Positions 1 to 14,400 of a DNA stretch of 64,000 nt are shown one piece after another. Origin of the DNA: Sarcophilus harrisii (taxonomy: Eukaryota > Chordata > Mammalia > Dasyuromorphia > Dasyuridae); contig NC_045428.1 in the NCBI RefSeq assembly GCF_902635505.1, positions 300,815,107-300,879,106 of the forward strand, read 5' to 3'. The notes below the pieces were generated by a model that saw nothing but the letters and a program-made list of their open reading frames with translations, did not search any database and was not told the DNA's origin. How positions within the stretch are numbered: the stretch's first letter is position 1; each line of letters starts with the position of its first letter. The position numbers and the translations under genes are program-made.

Positions 1-873
1 CCCTAACCTTCACCTTCCCTCCCCTCGCCCCCCCACCTCCTTGGCCCTTCCCAAGATAGCAATCGATCTGATTTGGTTAAACATAACACTTATTCTTAAT
101 GACTCTCTAGAAAACTCTATCATGGAACTAAGTCCTTGGAATTCAAATAGCAATAGAAAGTTCATAAGTGAACTGAAATCTTCCCCTAATTTTCTTGTAT
201 TTGTACTTGTAATGATAGACTCTACATCAAAGATAGATTTCATTTTGAGGAAGAGTAACTGATCAATCATCTTCAAAAAAAAATTTATTTCACCTAGTTC
301 ATTGTAACAGTGAATAATGATTTGGCTCTTTTATAATTATAGCTAATTGAACAGATACTTGTCAAATTATTGATTAGTGAATCAAATGAATGATGAAAAC
401 ATCACTTATGTATTTTGGAAACTATTCTCTAACTATCAAGATATACATATGGTTTTAGACTACTTTTTAGGCTACTTTACCCATAAATAAAAGAATTGCC
501 AATTCGAAATTAGAGATTCTTTTAGCAAAGCTAGTATGAAAATCCATATAAATTATTCATGTAATTAATCATCTATTAACCATAAACTAGGGGGGAAAAG
601 ACAAACTTTCCAACCTTTTCATTTTCCAAATGATTTCTTTATTTAGAATAAAATAATAAAAGAATTTTTTTTCTTTAGCAAAGACATTATTGTTGAAAGC
701 TGGATTATTGATTCCAAAGACTCTGTTTTCAGGAGCTTGAGAGATTTACATTAGATGACTGGTTTAACTTTATTCAAACATTCATCAACAGCAATGTATT
801 TTTGCTGGTTGCTCATGTCATAACCAGTTCTTCAGCAGTTAGGGATTGACCCTGTACTGAACAGTAAGATTTT

Positions 874-945
874 TGGCAAGAAATGAACTGACAAGAATGT
901 TGGCAAGAAATTGAGCTGGCAAGAATGTTGGCAAGAAAATCTAGT
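874..945 (+). repeat. 2.5-copy minisatellite, 27-28-bp unit
   Basis: Units start at 874, 901 and 929, each beginning tggcaagaaa and the first two ending caagaatgt. The third is cut short after ~17 bases. Confidence 0.75.
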
Positions 946-1724
946 TGCTTGAAAATCTAGTTACATTTTTTAAAATGCCTATAAATTAAATTGGTCATTG
1001 CATTTTTCCCTTTTCAAAGTCTTAGTTCCTTCCAAATTTTAACAGCATCAGAAATTTCATAGCATTTTGTTCAAGGTTTTGGAAACATATTTCAGGGATG
1101 ATCAGCATGCCCTGTATGCTTGTTTTTAGCATATCTTAGCATGTCTTAGGAATATTATCTTGTCAGTTTCATCTATTTTGTCAAAAATCTAATCTTGTTC
1201 TATATTAAAACTTTGGTTCTTATCATATAATTGGAAATTTAACTTCTACTCATATGCCATTTTGAGACTATGACTTGTTTTAAAGACTCAATGAATTTAT
1301 CATGATAGGGCATAAAAAATATTAAGGATCCTTTTATCTCCAGTAACCAGAGCTTCTGTCTAGATGCTGAGATTTAGAAGATTTTGAGATGCACTATGTA
1401 TTAGGAATAGAGAACCAGCTTCAAAGCCATAGAGACTGGTTTTGAGCCCCTAGTCCATAATGACTTAACCCTTCAATCTTCTAGGCAACTCTGAAAGTGT
1501 AAGTTGAAGAAAAGATACTGAACTTGTATTGGACAAGGGAATTTCCTCTACTGGTTCATATACTAATGCAATCACAGGTCCAATTCCTATCTCTACTTAT
1601 CTGAATTGCTTAGTTTTAGTTCTTAGGTTGAATTTGTGTTATCATAAACAAACAATAATATGTTTGTTGATAGTAATAACTGGAAATAAGGAAAAAAAAC
1701 AAACAGATCTGATTCACTCTATTT

Positions 1725-1978
1725 TCTCCTTCTCCCTTCTCTCTACCTCCTATTCTTCCCTTTCCCCTTTCTTTCTCCTCCCCTCCTACTTTTTTTCCCT
1801 CTTCCCTTCCCTTATCTCTTCTTCCTCCTTCCCTTCCTTTTCCCCTCTATGTTTCTCTTCTTTCCCTTTATTCCCCTCCTTTCAGCTGTTTTTCTCTTTC
1901 TTTTCTTTTTTCCTCTCCCTCTTTCTTCTTCCTTTTTTTCTTCCTTTTCCTCTCCACTGCCTTCTTCCTTCCCTCTGG
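1725..1978 (+). repeat. polypyrimidine (C/T-rich) low-complexity tract
   Basis: About 250 bases with very few purines on the + strand. Both open frames across it (Ser/Phe/Leu-rich on +, Lys/Glu/Arg-rich on -) are composition artefacts. Confidence 0.85.
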
Positions 1979-2332
1979 AACTTATTTGGAACATGTTATT
2001 AAAAACTAAGTTTTTAATGTTCATGCTAGTCAAATTGTTTTCATCCCTACCAGTTACATTGAGAGATTAGAGATAGAATAGTCTATGAGAAACTCATTAC
2101 TAAGTGATTGTATGACCTTCAAACTGCTGAAGCTGATTTGGGGGAGTATCTTCCCACAACCTTTCCCTCAAAGTTTTGCCTAGAATAGAGGATCTTGGAT
2201 GGGGATAAGGTCAAAGTTGAAAGTACAGTTAGATCAGCCATTCCAGGTTGGTTACACTTTTATTCTGTCTGCTCCTGATAGATCTAATTTGTGTTCTTCA
2301 GAACTGTTATGTCTCTGTCTGTGTTGTTTCAG

Positions 2333-2477
2333 GCAAGAGTTTGGCTCAGATCAATGTCCAGATCTGACAAGGGAAGTTTACCTTCAGGACATTCACTGTG
2401 TGGGCTCCCTTTGTAAGCTGTACTTTAGGGAGCTGCCCAACCCTCTTCTCACTTATGAGCTCTACGAGAAATTCACG
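2333..2477 (+). CDS. ARHGAP31: ARHGAP31 coding exon (probably exon 3), RhoGAP domain
   Basis: The exon lies between a 'tgtttcag' acceptor and an 'acg|gtgagc' donor. Its first base completes a split Arg codon; 48 codons follow and it ends in phase 0. It reads [11 protein letters not shown]...ELYEKFT, matching human CdGAP residues ~69-116, inside the RhoGAP fold just after the arginine-finger loop encoded upstream. Length 145 bp. Confidence 0.96.
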
Positions 2478-5400
2478 GTGAGCTTTTCTTCTTCTGTTAC
2501 AGGAGGTGGGTGGGTAGTATACATGGGTATTCAGAGAAAGAGGTAATAGCTTTCTTCTCCTTTCAGTTTTGAATCTCAGATCATAGGCTGTTTTTTTGTG
2601 AAGTGGGAAGAAATGATTCATTGATCCAATCTCATAATTGGAGACTAATTGTTATTATTATTGTAGATCCTCAAAAATGCTAGCTATTCCATTTAGACTT
2701 ATCTATGGGGATAGTGGTATTTGCTAATTTTTTTTCCTTCCCCGTACTTTGCTTATTTTCTTTTGGGACTGAAGAAAGAGAAAAAAAAGGAGATTGGGGA
2801 GGAGGAAGAAAGGGGATGGTTAAACAAGAATAAAGAAGAAGGGAACAAGGGAGAATAGCCATGCAGTCTAGGCTTGTATGGAGAAAAGATGTTAGCAGAA
2901 CTTGTGGTTAGCTGGCAAATAGGAAATAAACAAGGGTTAACTACAAGAAAAGATGGCAAAAGAATGTTTTTTTAAAAGACTAAATATAATGAGCAAGTTT
3001 GACAGAGATAGCCTTGAGAAAATGCACCTCCTTTGCATAGTTGGAGGACTATGAATATGGAGTTTGGCTTAGTAAATTATCATATAAGACTGATAAATAA
3101 ATTTGCTAAAATGCTTTTTTTCGTCTTTCTTTTCTTAAAAAAAAATCTTTATTAGCTTTTTGGGAAATAGAGGAAAGGGAAGTAGTCAGAAAGGAAATTC
3201 ATGTAAAACAAAATATATTAATAAAAGTAAGATTTATTAAAAGTCCAGCTTCAAAACTTGGGCTTAAATTTTTAAAAAGGAGAATAACCCATAATTGACC
3301 AACCTAGTAGGCATCAATGTAGGCCTGGGGCTTCAGGTAAAATCATAAATGAAGAGCCTTCTTCCTATGGGCACATTGTGGCTCCATATTCAGTTATATC
3401 TGCAGATCAACCAAGATCATAGCCAATAATATTCTCTTTGAATGGGATAAAGGTAAAATTCCTTTTGCTGATCAGATTTAACACTGTAGAAGAGAGGGAT
3501 TCAGTAGCATAGTAGGAGAAGCATTGGTACCATAAGTCCTGACCTTCAATCCTGAATTCAGAACCTTTCCGAGCTTTAGATTCCTTTCTTATGAAATGAA
3601 GATAATAATATATATGCTGCCCATTTCACAGATTATTATGAGAGTGCTTTAAAAATACTAAGGATGCTATATTTTTAAAAAAGTTTTTTTCATATAATCT
3701 AATTATATTTAATTCATCTAATTTTATTTCAATAGGGCCTGATTACATTGTATAGAGAGGAGAATTTATGGATGGGAGCAAAAGGATTGTTAACCCTAAC
3801 TTTGCCTTAGTGTCCTTTTGGACTAATTCTTACTTTTCAATATCAGAAAGCAACCTTGACTTCGGCCCAAGGGCTTTTGTCACTCTTTATTCTAAGATTC
3901 TTTTAGCCCAAACTGAAACCTGAAAAGGCTCCTGAAACTTCTGACATCTATACCTGTATGACTCCCTCAGTTTAGGGATCTCTTATATGTAAACATATTA
4001 TCTTTCCCCCTCCCCAGGTTATTTTCCCACTACCCACCAACCGCTTTCACTTACTCCAAGCTATATGTACATTTTCTTGCATTTATTAAATAAGGAAAAT
4101 GTATAACTATACACATTTAAAAGCATTATGCAGGATAATGTATATACCATTCCATACCATAATAGTCCATACCATTCCATCACCTCAACTTTTCATAAAT
4201 TATCCTACCCTGATTCTATAATAGCCAAGAATGATGTCAACTGTACCTACCAGATGAATATGGCTTTACTTCAGAGAATTGCCTCCTCACCCTCAAGACA
4301 AATTAGATTTTCCCATGTGGGAAAGAGTTTATTGATTGATTAGTACAATTTCCCAATCTCAGGCTCAGTCTTAGCCAGTCAGGCAGCTTTCTAATAATGG
4401 ATCTTCTCATTCAAATCCAAAATATTATGCAATTCTTGACTTCATTTCTTTATTCTTCCCCTCTCCAAACAAGGAAAAAGCAAGGATATAAAAACAGATA
4501 TATTCACTTCTAATTTTTAAAAAAATATTTTTGGGGTTTTTTTCCTCAAGTTAAAACAATTTTAAACTTTTTTTCCCTTTTTTTCTTTCTTGCTGAGGTA
4601 ATTGAGGTTAAGTGACTTGCCAAGGGTCACACGCCAGGAAGTATTAAGTGTCTGTGGTCACATTTGAACTCAGGTCCTCTTGATTTCAGGGCTGGTGCTC
4701 TATCCACTACACCAACTAGCTGCCCTAGTTTTTAACTTTAAAAAAAAAAAAAAGTTTTGAGTTCCAAAATTCTATTCCTTCCTCCTTTCCTCCCCAGCAA
4801 TACAATAAAGTTATATGTGTGTGATCATGTTAAAAATTGCCATATTCATTTTGTATAAGCATTCTGGAATAAAAAAAAAGAGGAGAAAAAAAGCGAAAAA
4901 GAGCATGTATCTTTTGTATTCAGACAATATCAGTTTTTTCTCTAGAGGTGGATAGAGGGCTTCATCATTATGGTATTATCCTTTATATGTAAATCAAAAC
5001 AGGTACAATAGCTAAGTTCCTATCATCGTATAATTGAGAGTCAGCACAACACACTGTTCTCCCTCATTCCTATTTCCCCTCCCCAAATTACTGAATAAAA
5101 AGTTAAATAATATTGGGATTGGGAGACAGGCTTGGCTAATGGAAACCAAGGTCTTAAATTTAGTCCCAGAGACATACTCTGGGTTTAGGGACCAGAGGCC
5201 TTTATTCACTAAAGAGAAAAGGAGATTCCTCTCCTCCATACCATTGGCTCTTTATAGAGCCTTGAAGCAAGGAAGACCTGGACTCTCATCACATAATTGG
5301 CTGTGATCCTAAACAAATCACAATCTTTCTTTTTTTTCTTTCCATTAAAAAAAATTCATTTTCTTCAGTTACATATTTTTTGGTTATATATGTATATTCA

Positions 5401-8400
5401 TTTAAAAAAAACATTTCCATATGAATCATATTGGGAGAGAAAAATTGGAACAAAAGGGAAATGCCACGAGGAAAAAAAAAAACAGAAGAAAAAAAAGTGA
5501 ACATAGCATGTATTGATTTACATTCAATTTCCATAGTTATTTTTCTGGATGCAGATGGTGTTTTCCATCCAAAGTTTATTAGGATTGCCTTGGATTATTG
5601 AAACACTGAGAACCAAAGTCTATCATAGTTGATCATCATCACACAATCTTGCTGTTGCTGTGTACGATGTTTTACTAGTTCTGCTTGTTTCACTCAGCAT
5701 CAGTGCATGTAAATCTTTCTAGGCCATTCTAAAATCAGCCAGTTCATCATTTTTTATAGAACATTAATATTCCATTACTTTCATTTATCATAACTTCCCC
5801 AATTGATAGGTATCTACTTATTTTTCAGTTCTTTGACACACAAAAAATGCTGCTACAAGTATTTTTGCACATGAAATCAGAACCTTTCTTAGCCTCTATT
5901 TCCCCCTCTGTAAAATGAGGATATTGGATCCAATGGCCTCTAAGTTTTCTTCTAACTCTGAATCTAGGATTCTATGACATTTGGTCTAGCTCCATCCAAA
6001 GCCTCATTTAGGAACGGTTCTGCAAACCCAGTCACTGATTAAATTCAGTTGGGCATCACTACTCTCAATTTCTATGTCACTCTTTTCTTTTGTTGAATAG
6101 TGGTTCACTATGGAAAACTGAGTTTGTTGAAAATAAAACTGTTCCCTTTGACTTTGGCTGGCTTAATATCCTGTCTCTTCACAATGGAAGTATACAATCT
6201 CTGTAATCTGGGCTTCAGTTTCCCTACCTATAAAATCAGGGGGTTAGACTAGATGGTTTTGGGGGGATATCTTCAAATTCTAAATTCCTTTAACTCTGTT
6301 AACTCTCTGGGATACACTGGAGTTCTTTCATCTTATATCTACTAAACTTCCCAGATCCTGAGGCTCAGTGTGCTGAAGTGAAAATAGAGTTGGTTTGGAA
6401 TAGAAAGACCTGGATTCTGCCACACACTACATGGGGCAAAGTCATTTAATCCCTCTCTGCCCTAGTTCTTTTTTTCTTTTCTTTTTTTTTTCTTTCTTTT
6501 TATAATATCTTTTTAATTTTTCTTTTTTTTTAATAAATAATTTTTTTATTAAAGCTTTTTATTTACAAAACATGCATGGGTAATTTTTCAACATTGACCC
6601 TTGCAAAGCCTTCTCTTCCAAATTATCCCCTCCTTTCCCCACTCCCCACTCCCCCAAATGGCAGGTAATCCAATACATGCTAAATATATTAAAATATATG
6701 TTAAATCCAATATATCTATACATATTTATAGTTATTTTGCTGTACAAGAAAAATTGGATCAAGAAGGGGGAAAAAAACTGAGAAAGAAAACAAATGCAAG
6801 CAAACAACAACAGAAAGAATGAAAATGCTATGTTGTGTTCCACACTCAGTTCCCATGGTCCTCTCTCTGAGTGTAGATGGTTTTCTATATCACTGAACAA
6901 TTGGAATTGGTTTGAATCATCTCATTATTGAAGAGAGAGTTTTTTATTTTCCAAATTGCATGCAAAGATAATTTTTAACTTGAAGGTTGAATCCTTGCAA
7001 AATGCTTTGTTCCAAATTTTTCTCCTTCCCCTTCCCACACCCTTCTTAGATAGCAAGTAATTCAATATAGGCTAAACACGTGCAGTTCTTCTAAACACAT
7101 TTCCACATTTAACATGCTGCACAAGAAAAATAAGATTAAAAAGAAAAAAAGAGAAAGGAAAAAAACAAGCAAGTAAATAACAACAACAAAAGGTGAAAAT
7201 ACTATCCTGTGATCCATATTCAGTCTCCATAGTCCTCTCTCAGATGCTGATGACTTTCTCCATCACAAATCTATTGGAATCACCTCACTGATGAAAGAAC
7301 TGAGTCTATCACAGTTGATCATCTCTTAATCTTGTTGTTGCTAGGTACAATGTTTTTCTGCTTCTACTCACTTCACTTAGCTTCAGTTCATATAAATCTG
7401 TGCAGGCCTTTCTGAAATCAGCCTGCTCATCCTTTCTCATAGAACAATAATATTCTACTATATTCATAAACTTATTCAACCATTCCTCAACTGATGGGCA
7501 TCCACTCATCCAGTTCTTGCCACTACATAAAGTCTGCCTCAGTTCTTTATCTTTAAAGTGAGAAGTTGGGACTAGATGACTTCTAAGACCTACTCAATTT
7601 CTAAATACTAAATCTATTTAGTTTGAAACCAAATCCCTTTTAAACCTCTCTGAATCTTGAATCTGAATTCTTTAATTCAGGGATTTATTCTCTTATGTAT
7701 CCTGGTTAGCTGTACAACACTATGTCCAGATGTCCTTTTTATCCTGTTTCCATATACTCCAGGCCAAAAGAGAATATGTTCTAGGATTAGAGAAAAGTAA
7801 GATAATTATAGAGATTAAAAGTAAGATAAATATAGAGAAAAGTAAGATAATTATAAATGAATATGCAAAATTAATCCCAGACCAGGTAATGGTCCTAAAT
7901 TATTGAATTTATCCTACATTAAAATTCTCTCAGAACCAACTTGGTTCTCAAAGATTAGGCATTTCACAATCCCATCCATATTGTTTTTTTTAAAATAGTA
8001 TTTTATTTTCCCACATACACACAAAAATAGTTCTCAGCATTCATCTTTGCAAAACCTTGTGTTCCAAATTGTACTTCCTCTCTCTATCCCTTCCCCAAGA
8101 CAGCAGCAATCCAGTATAGGTTAAAAACAAATGCATTTCTTCTTAACTTATTTCCATATTTATCATTCTGTGAAAGAAAAATCAGATCAAAAGGGAAAAA
8201 AACCCAAGAAAGAAAAAAGCCATGATGAAAATACTATGCTTTGATTTATATTCAATCTCCATAGTTCTCATTCCACATCTATTAGAGTTGTCTTGGATGA
8301 CCTCGTTGTTGAAAAGAACCATGTCCATCAGAGTTGATCATCACATAATTTTGTTGTTGCCATGTCCAATGTTTTCTTGGTTCTCCTTACTTCACTTAGT

Positions 8401-11400
8401 ATCAGTTCATGCAAATCTTTCAAGGCTTTTCTGAAATCAGGCTGTTCATCTTTTCTTACTGAACATTCTTACTGAATGTAATATTCCATTACATTCATAT
8501 AATATAACTTATTCAGCCATTCCCCCACTGATGAGCATCCACTTACCTCATCCATGGCCTCAGAAAAAAATGGCTTTTTAAATCTAGAGCACTCTCCTCC
8601 TCCCCCAATCAGAATTTAACCCCATCGCCTTCGAGCACTGTAGTCCATGCTTCCAATCTCAGGTTCATTCTTCACCAGTCAGGAAATGTCCTGTTAGTAT
8701 TGAAGGAGCAAGGTTGCATAGTGAATAGAATACTGAACTTGAAGTCACAAAGACCTGAGTTCAAAGTTGGCCTCAGGTACTTGCTTAACTGCATGACACT
8801 ATGAAACTTAGTTAACCTCTGTCTGCCTCAGTTTCCACATCTGTAAAATGGAGTGGAGAAATAATTAACCAAGTACTCCAGTATCTTTGTCAAGAAAACT
8901 CCAAATGAGGTCACAAAGAGTTGGATACAACTGAAAAATGACTGAACAACAACCAAAAAAAATGAGTATAATAATAGTACTTATATTCCAGGGTTTTTGT
9001 GAGAATAAAGTGAGTTAATAATTCTAAACAGCTTTGCAAATGTTAAAGTTCTATATCAATGTTAGTTCTAGTGCTAGGTTTATCATAGTTTGTCCATTGC
9101 GTTATATATTCTCTTAGTTAGTGAGGCATTTAATTTTGCCTCCAGCCATCAAAGGACAAATAAAGAAATAAAAATAAATATACTAACTTGGTTCTCATTA
9201 TGTCACACAATAGAATAACAGAACTCACACAGATTATCCATCCTCTCCTACCTCCCCTCAACTCTAGTTCCCTTTACCTGATCTCTGTATGTTTTCATGT
9301 CAGAAGACACAGTACCTTCCCCATTTTATTTGCCTGACTTTTTAAACCACCATATTATATTCTCCACATGCAACAGAACACTGTAGTTAAAATGGGCATA
9401 ACTTTTAATTCATCTACCTCTTGATACATTTTTTTCAATTAATAAAAATATAATATTCTCTTCGCTTTGACAATGTGCCTCAGTTTCTTCATCTATAAAA
9501 TAGGGATAATAAGAACTTTCTACCTTAGGATTGTTGTGAAGATCAAATGAAATAATATTTGTAAAATATTTAGCAAACTTTAAAGCATTATATAAATTCC
9601 ACTTAGTAGTGGTAATAGTAGTTATAATGATAATATAGTATAGTAATAATGTAGTACTGTAGTATATACTACTACATATACTCACTACAACTTACTACTA
9701 TATTTAGCAGTGGTGGTGGTGGTGTAGTATATGGTAGCATAATATATCTTACACCACTATGATAGGATAGTATAGTGAAATGTAATGCTGTATGTAGTAG
9801 GAGTAATGTAGTATAATAGCAGTAGCAGCATCAACAGCTATTGTTATTGTAGTATATATGGAGAGAAAGAGTGAGATTAGGGACCAAGAGTAGAATATGC
9901 AACCAGAATCAAATTGTGAGGCTGGATGATCTAGACTCAAGGTAATAGGGGTTTGAAAGCAAATAACTATCAATATGTTTCAGTATGTTCACAGGAAGGG
10001 TGTAAACTGAAAACGTATAAGTATTCAAAGCAAAAATTCTTAATGGGTAAAAAAAAATGAAATGAATATGATAGAAACACAAAAAATAAAAATAAGAAGG
10101 AAATATGCCCTTAAGAAGGCTGATCTCATGCTACTTTTAATTGGAAATTACTGAGGGCATTTCTGTATATGAACACATTGAGAGTATCTTTCAATATATT
10201 CATTCACTGAACTCTTTTCACATTTTTCTCAACAGCAAGCAGTATCACACTGCCCAGAAGAAGAAGGCCAATTGGCCCGAATCCAAAATGTCATCCAGGA
10301 ACTTCCCCCACCACATTATAGGTAAGCATTCTTTGTCACTACTGTCATTGTCATCATCATTTATATTAGTATTAATTAATTATTAAAGATAAGCAATAGT
10401 CAAAGAATTAAAAATACAAGCATCCTATAGAAAAGGCAGAGTCATCTTATGCCTTTACTTAATTTCAATAGCAATTTAAAGTTTGTAAAGTACTTTATAT
10501 GCATTATCTCATTTTAGCCTCAAACAACTGTATGAGAATACATTTAGATATTAATATCTCCCCTTTGGATACTGGAAAACTGAGGCTTAGAGTCTTTAAA
10601 TGATTAGTCTAAATCACACAGAAAATTTCAGAGGCAGGTTTGAAACTAACCTTTCTAGAAAATAAGTTCAATATTCTATGTACTATAAACACTCTGCTCC
10701 AGAATCTCTCTTTACCCAGGCACAAGGTACATTTTGTTGACACCAGTTCCAGTTCTAAATATTGGCAGTGTGTGTGTGTATATATATATATATTGCTGAG
10801 GTAATTGGGGTTAAGTGACTTGCCCAGGGACACACAGCCAGGAAATGTTAAGTGTCTGAGATCACATTTGAACTCAGGTCCTCCTGACTTCAGGGCTGGT
10901 TCTCTATCCATTGCACCACCTAGCTGCTCCTGGCAGTATATTTTTGATGATAAAATGGGCAAATAAACCAAATAATGCTTCAGTATCATAACCTACCAGA
11001 GTTGCAAAGTAGGAGGGAAGCTTTTAATATAGAAAAAGGGTATATGTAGAGGCTTTGGGTTCCAAAGACTAGCAATAATCAGGGATTATGGTGTCAGAAC
11101 ACACTGAAGGAAACAGGTAAACTGAGAAATCTGGTAGATAAGCCAGTGCCCTTGAAGAAAATGAATAAGGAGAACAGCCCAGTGTCTAGAATAAGTAAAA
11201 AAATAACAGCACAATTAGAGTTGGTTCCTACTAATCTTCTTCGGACCAACAGGTGCTGCTTTCTAGGGAGTGGAATATGGTTTGATAGCTGAATCTTAAG
11301 AAAACTAGAAATTCTAAGTGGTGAAATTGAAGAGGGATGACATTCAGGCAAGGGGGTCAGCCAGTTATGGGCATAGAAATGGATAGTGGACTGTTCTGTT

Positions 11401-14400
11401 TGAAGAATTGTAAGGTTAATCTGGCTAAGTTGCAGAGTTCATGAAGGTGAATAAGACCAGAAAGGTGTACTGGGACCAAGTTATAAAGAATTTTAAATAC
11501 TAAACAAATACATTTGCCTTTGATCCTAGAGGTAATAGGTTGCATCCTATCATTATTGAAAAGAGGGGACTATTAATCTTGGGAAAGAAAGGAACTGAAA
11601 TAAGAATAAATTAGGGAACTGGGCCCTTTTCCCTCACCAAATATTCAACTTTATTAACATTTTTGTAATATGCATTAAAAATAATTTTAAAAAACATTTA
11701 TTAAGTGCCTATTATGTGCAGGATCTAATAATATAAAAATGGGGGGGGGGAGAATGACAACCTTATTTCTGAGCAATTTAAAATAATGAAAATAGTCACT
11801 ATTTAAATAAATTTTGCCAGAGCTTTACATGCACCATCACATATGAACCTCCCAACCATGTAGCATAAGTGCACAAATCCACTAGCAAGGATATGCCATA
11901 TTCACAAATAAGATGAGATGTATTAGGAAATATAACTTAAGTTCTCTAGAAAATGGGAGGAGAGAGAAACTATTTTTTGAGTTGAATTTAGTATTTTCAG
12001 CCTATTCTTCAATAAGGAAAACTTTTTACTATTGCCTTCAAAGTGCTTTATTGACTAATTCTCCTCAAACTATTGACTTTCACCTCTTCCAGACCACACC
12101 AAACCTTCTTCCTGCTACCAATGTTTTTTCCCTTTTTCCCTGAGTCTGCTGAGACCACCTCCCAAATACTCAGAGTAATCTCATGGTTTCCTTCCACTTA
12201 TGTCATGTTCCTCCCTTTTGTAGATCATTGCTCAAGATCCAATTTAACAACAATCTAATCTAACTGCCTACTATTTATAAAGGACTTTACTAAGCAAAGA
12301 GAATGCAGAAGCAATGTGGCAATTATCCATACCTTTAAGAAACTTACATTCTACTGAATCTTTTTTATTATGGAAATTTTTGTCCATCTTGCTCTGACAA
12401 CTTAGATTAGGATTTATGCCCTTTCTTTTTTGAATTCATAGTCATTTCAAATCTCTTTCTCTTATAAGGATTCCTCTCAGAAGCACAAAATGGGATCAGT
12501 CCCTATCCCTTTAATCACATTGTTCAGAATTATATTGATTTGCATCTGTGCTGTTTTTATGTTGGTCTTACTATTAACTTTCCCTATTTATAGAGGTCAA
12601 GAACCATGATCTAAAACAATTAGGTACATTGCCTTCCTAATTCTTTTGACCTCAGTACCTATAACAGAAATCCATAGGAAAGTCAGTGTTAAGGAATAAA
12701 ACTAATAACTAATTTTGAGTGAGAGAGCAGTTCTCCCTAATACTTGAGTATACAAGGACATAATTAGACTCAAAAGAAAACCAAAACAGTGGAATATAAG
12801 GAACAAGATAGTTTTTTAAAGCCCAACTTCAATAACATCAGGGCTTTACCATATTTGTCGATATATTAACTAATCTTGCCCTTGTTCCCCCAATCACAAT
12901 TCCTGCTGCCAGATTTAGCCCTGCCATTGAAATCATCTACACTTACTACTTATTCCCTTTATTTTAATATCCCTTTCTTGCCTTTCCTCATCTTTCTCCT
13001 TCACAATCTCACAGACGTTTTCCCTAGAATTTGTCCCTGACTGTTTTTCATTGAAGCACAACTAAAGTGTGCCAACCTTTTCATGGAAAAATGGAGTGGT
13101 CCAACTTTTTCATTTTACTCATGTGAATCCATGGAAGTCAAGTCCTTTCTTGATCTGTGCTATCCTGCTTAGGGCAAAGAGTTATATTCAACATTCATTT
13201 ATTGCATATTATTATATATAAAGCCATGTACTAGATGCTAGAGTTACAAAGGCAAAGATTAATTAGAATTAAATGCTTGATTATCAACCAATATTCATTT
13301 ATCAAGCATCTACTGTGTTTTCAGGCTCTAGGAACTTAGACAAAAATTAAATAGTCATGGTTCTCAATGAGCTTACATTCTACTGGGGGAGACTACCTAT
13401 TTGTACAGAATAAATATAAGATGGTTTTGGGAGAGAATACACCAACATCTGGAAAGGCTTCGTGTAGAACAGGGCTTCTTAACATTTGCCCTGTAATATA
13501 TCCCTTTGGTATTCTGGTGAAGCCTATGGATCACTCCTCAGAAAAACACAAAGGATAAATAAAAATTGCATCTCTTGCTCTAAAGGAGCTTACATTTTCC
13601 TGGAAGACTGATATCTAATGATAGCAAGAGATCTTCCTGATATTTCTCCAATATTCCTGGAACAACAATACTCAGACACTCCTTTAAATCTGAACTTTGA
13701 AATTATATACAGATTATAAGATGCACATAGGCATTAAAAAATTTTTTTTAATCAAAAAATGAACCATTACAGGACCTTGGAATACCTGATCAGGCACCTG
13801 ACCCATATTGCCTCCTTCAGCAGCAAGACCAACATGCATACCAGGAACCTAGCATTGGTGTGGGCACCAAATCTTCTCAGGTAAAAACACTTTTACATTA
13901 ACTCAAATTAGGAAAAACTGGCCAATGAATTGATGCAGAACAAAATCAGGAGAAATAGGAGAATAGACATGATCACTATACAAATCTAAATGAAAACTTC
14001 TAAAAGGCTGATGAACTCAGATTAATTACCATGGCAAATATCTATCCTGGGGAATGGATGATATTCATTTCCCTCCTTAACTGAAATGTGGCACCCCTAG
14101 TTAAACAGTATCATTTTGTTGGTTGCTTTTGTTTAAGTGTTTTTCTTTGTTGCAAGGGAGGTTTCGAGGGCAGTGGGGAGCACTGAGAATTTAGAAATGA
14201 CCTTACCAGAGGAAATTTAGGGAAGAAGGAATCAAAGAAGGAATCCCCTCTGAAAGGAAATCCCCTTGGCAAATAAATAAGCAGTCAATGAGTTCAAAGC
14301 ATCCATTATGGAAAAATTAAAACAGAATATCATATAAAGTTAAAACCTCTTTTAAATTATCTTGTTTCAACTAATTAAATCAGGAGGAAACAATTAGTAA

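Larger units (their letters stand above)
1..2332 (+). other. ARHGAP31: ARHGAP31 intron (3' part), mostly unassigned
   Basis: No exon is supported here. It holds a small 27-28-bp tandem repeat (874-945) and a pyrimidine-rich tract (1725-1978). The remainder is AT-rich sequence in which I recognise no repeat family or gene. Confidence 0.7.
2478..10235 (+). other. ARHGAP31: ARHGAP31 intron, dense in nested repeats
   Basis: Contains L1 3' ends on the - strand at 4515-4975, 5332-5873, 6472-7532 and 7985-8548, Mar-1 and tRNA-headed SINEs, several MIRs and a TAG/TAA-rich simple repeat. A purine-rich patch lies at 2765-2870. The stretches 2880-3480 and 3670-4510 hold nothing I can name. Confidence 0.7.
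10322..13772 (+). other. ARHGAP31: ARHGAP31 intron
   Basis: Holds a MIR (10465-10700), a SINE (10793-10930), a long ancient dispersed repeat (about 11040-11560, 'gaagaattgtaaggttaatctggctaag'), and the left copy of a direct repeat (13258-13548). 11700-13180 is AT-rich with L2-like scraps that I cannot delimit. Confidence 0.65.

Noticed and set aside
1529-2002. 157-codon + frame and 73-codon - frame
   Set aside because: They are translations of the polypyrimidine tract (Ser/Phe/Leu or Lys/Glu/Arg runs), with no splice or homology support.
9605-9850. Possible satellite or CRISPR-like repeat array
   Set aside because: Irregular tag/taa units without constant spacers; an ordinary degenerate simple repeat next to a MIR tail in a mammalian genome.
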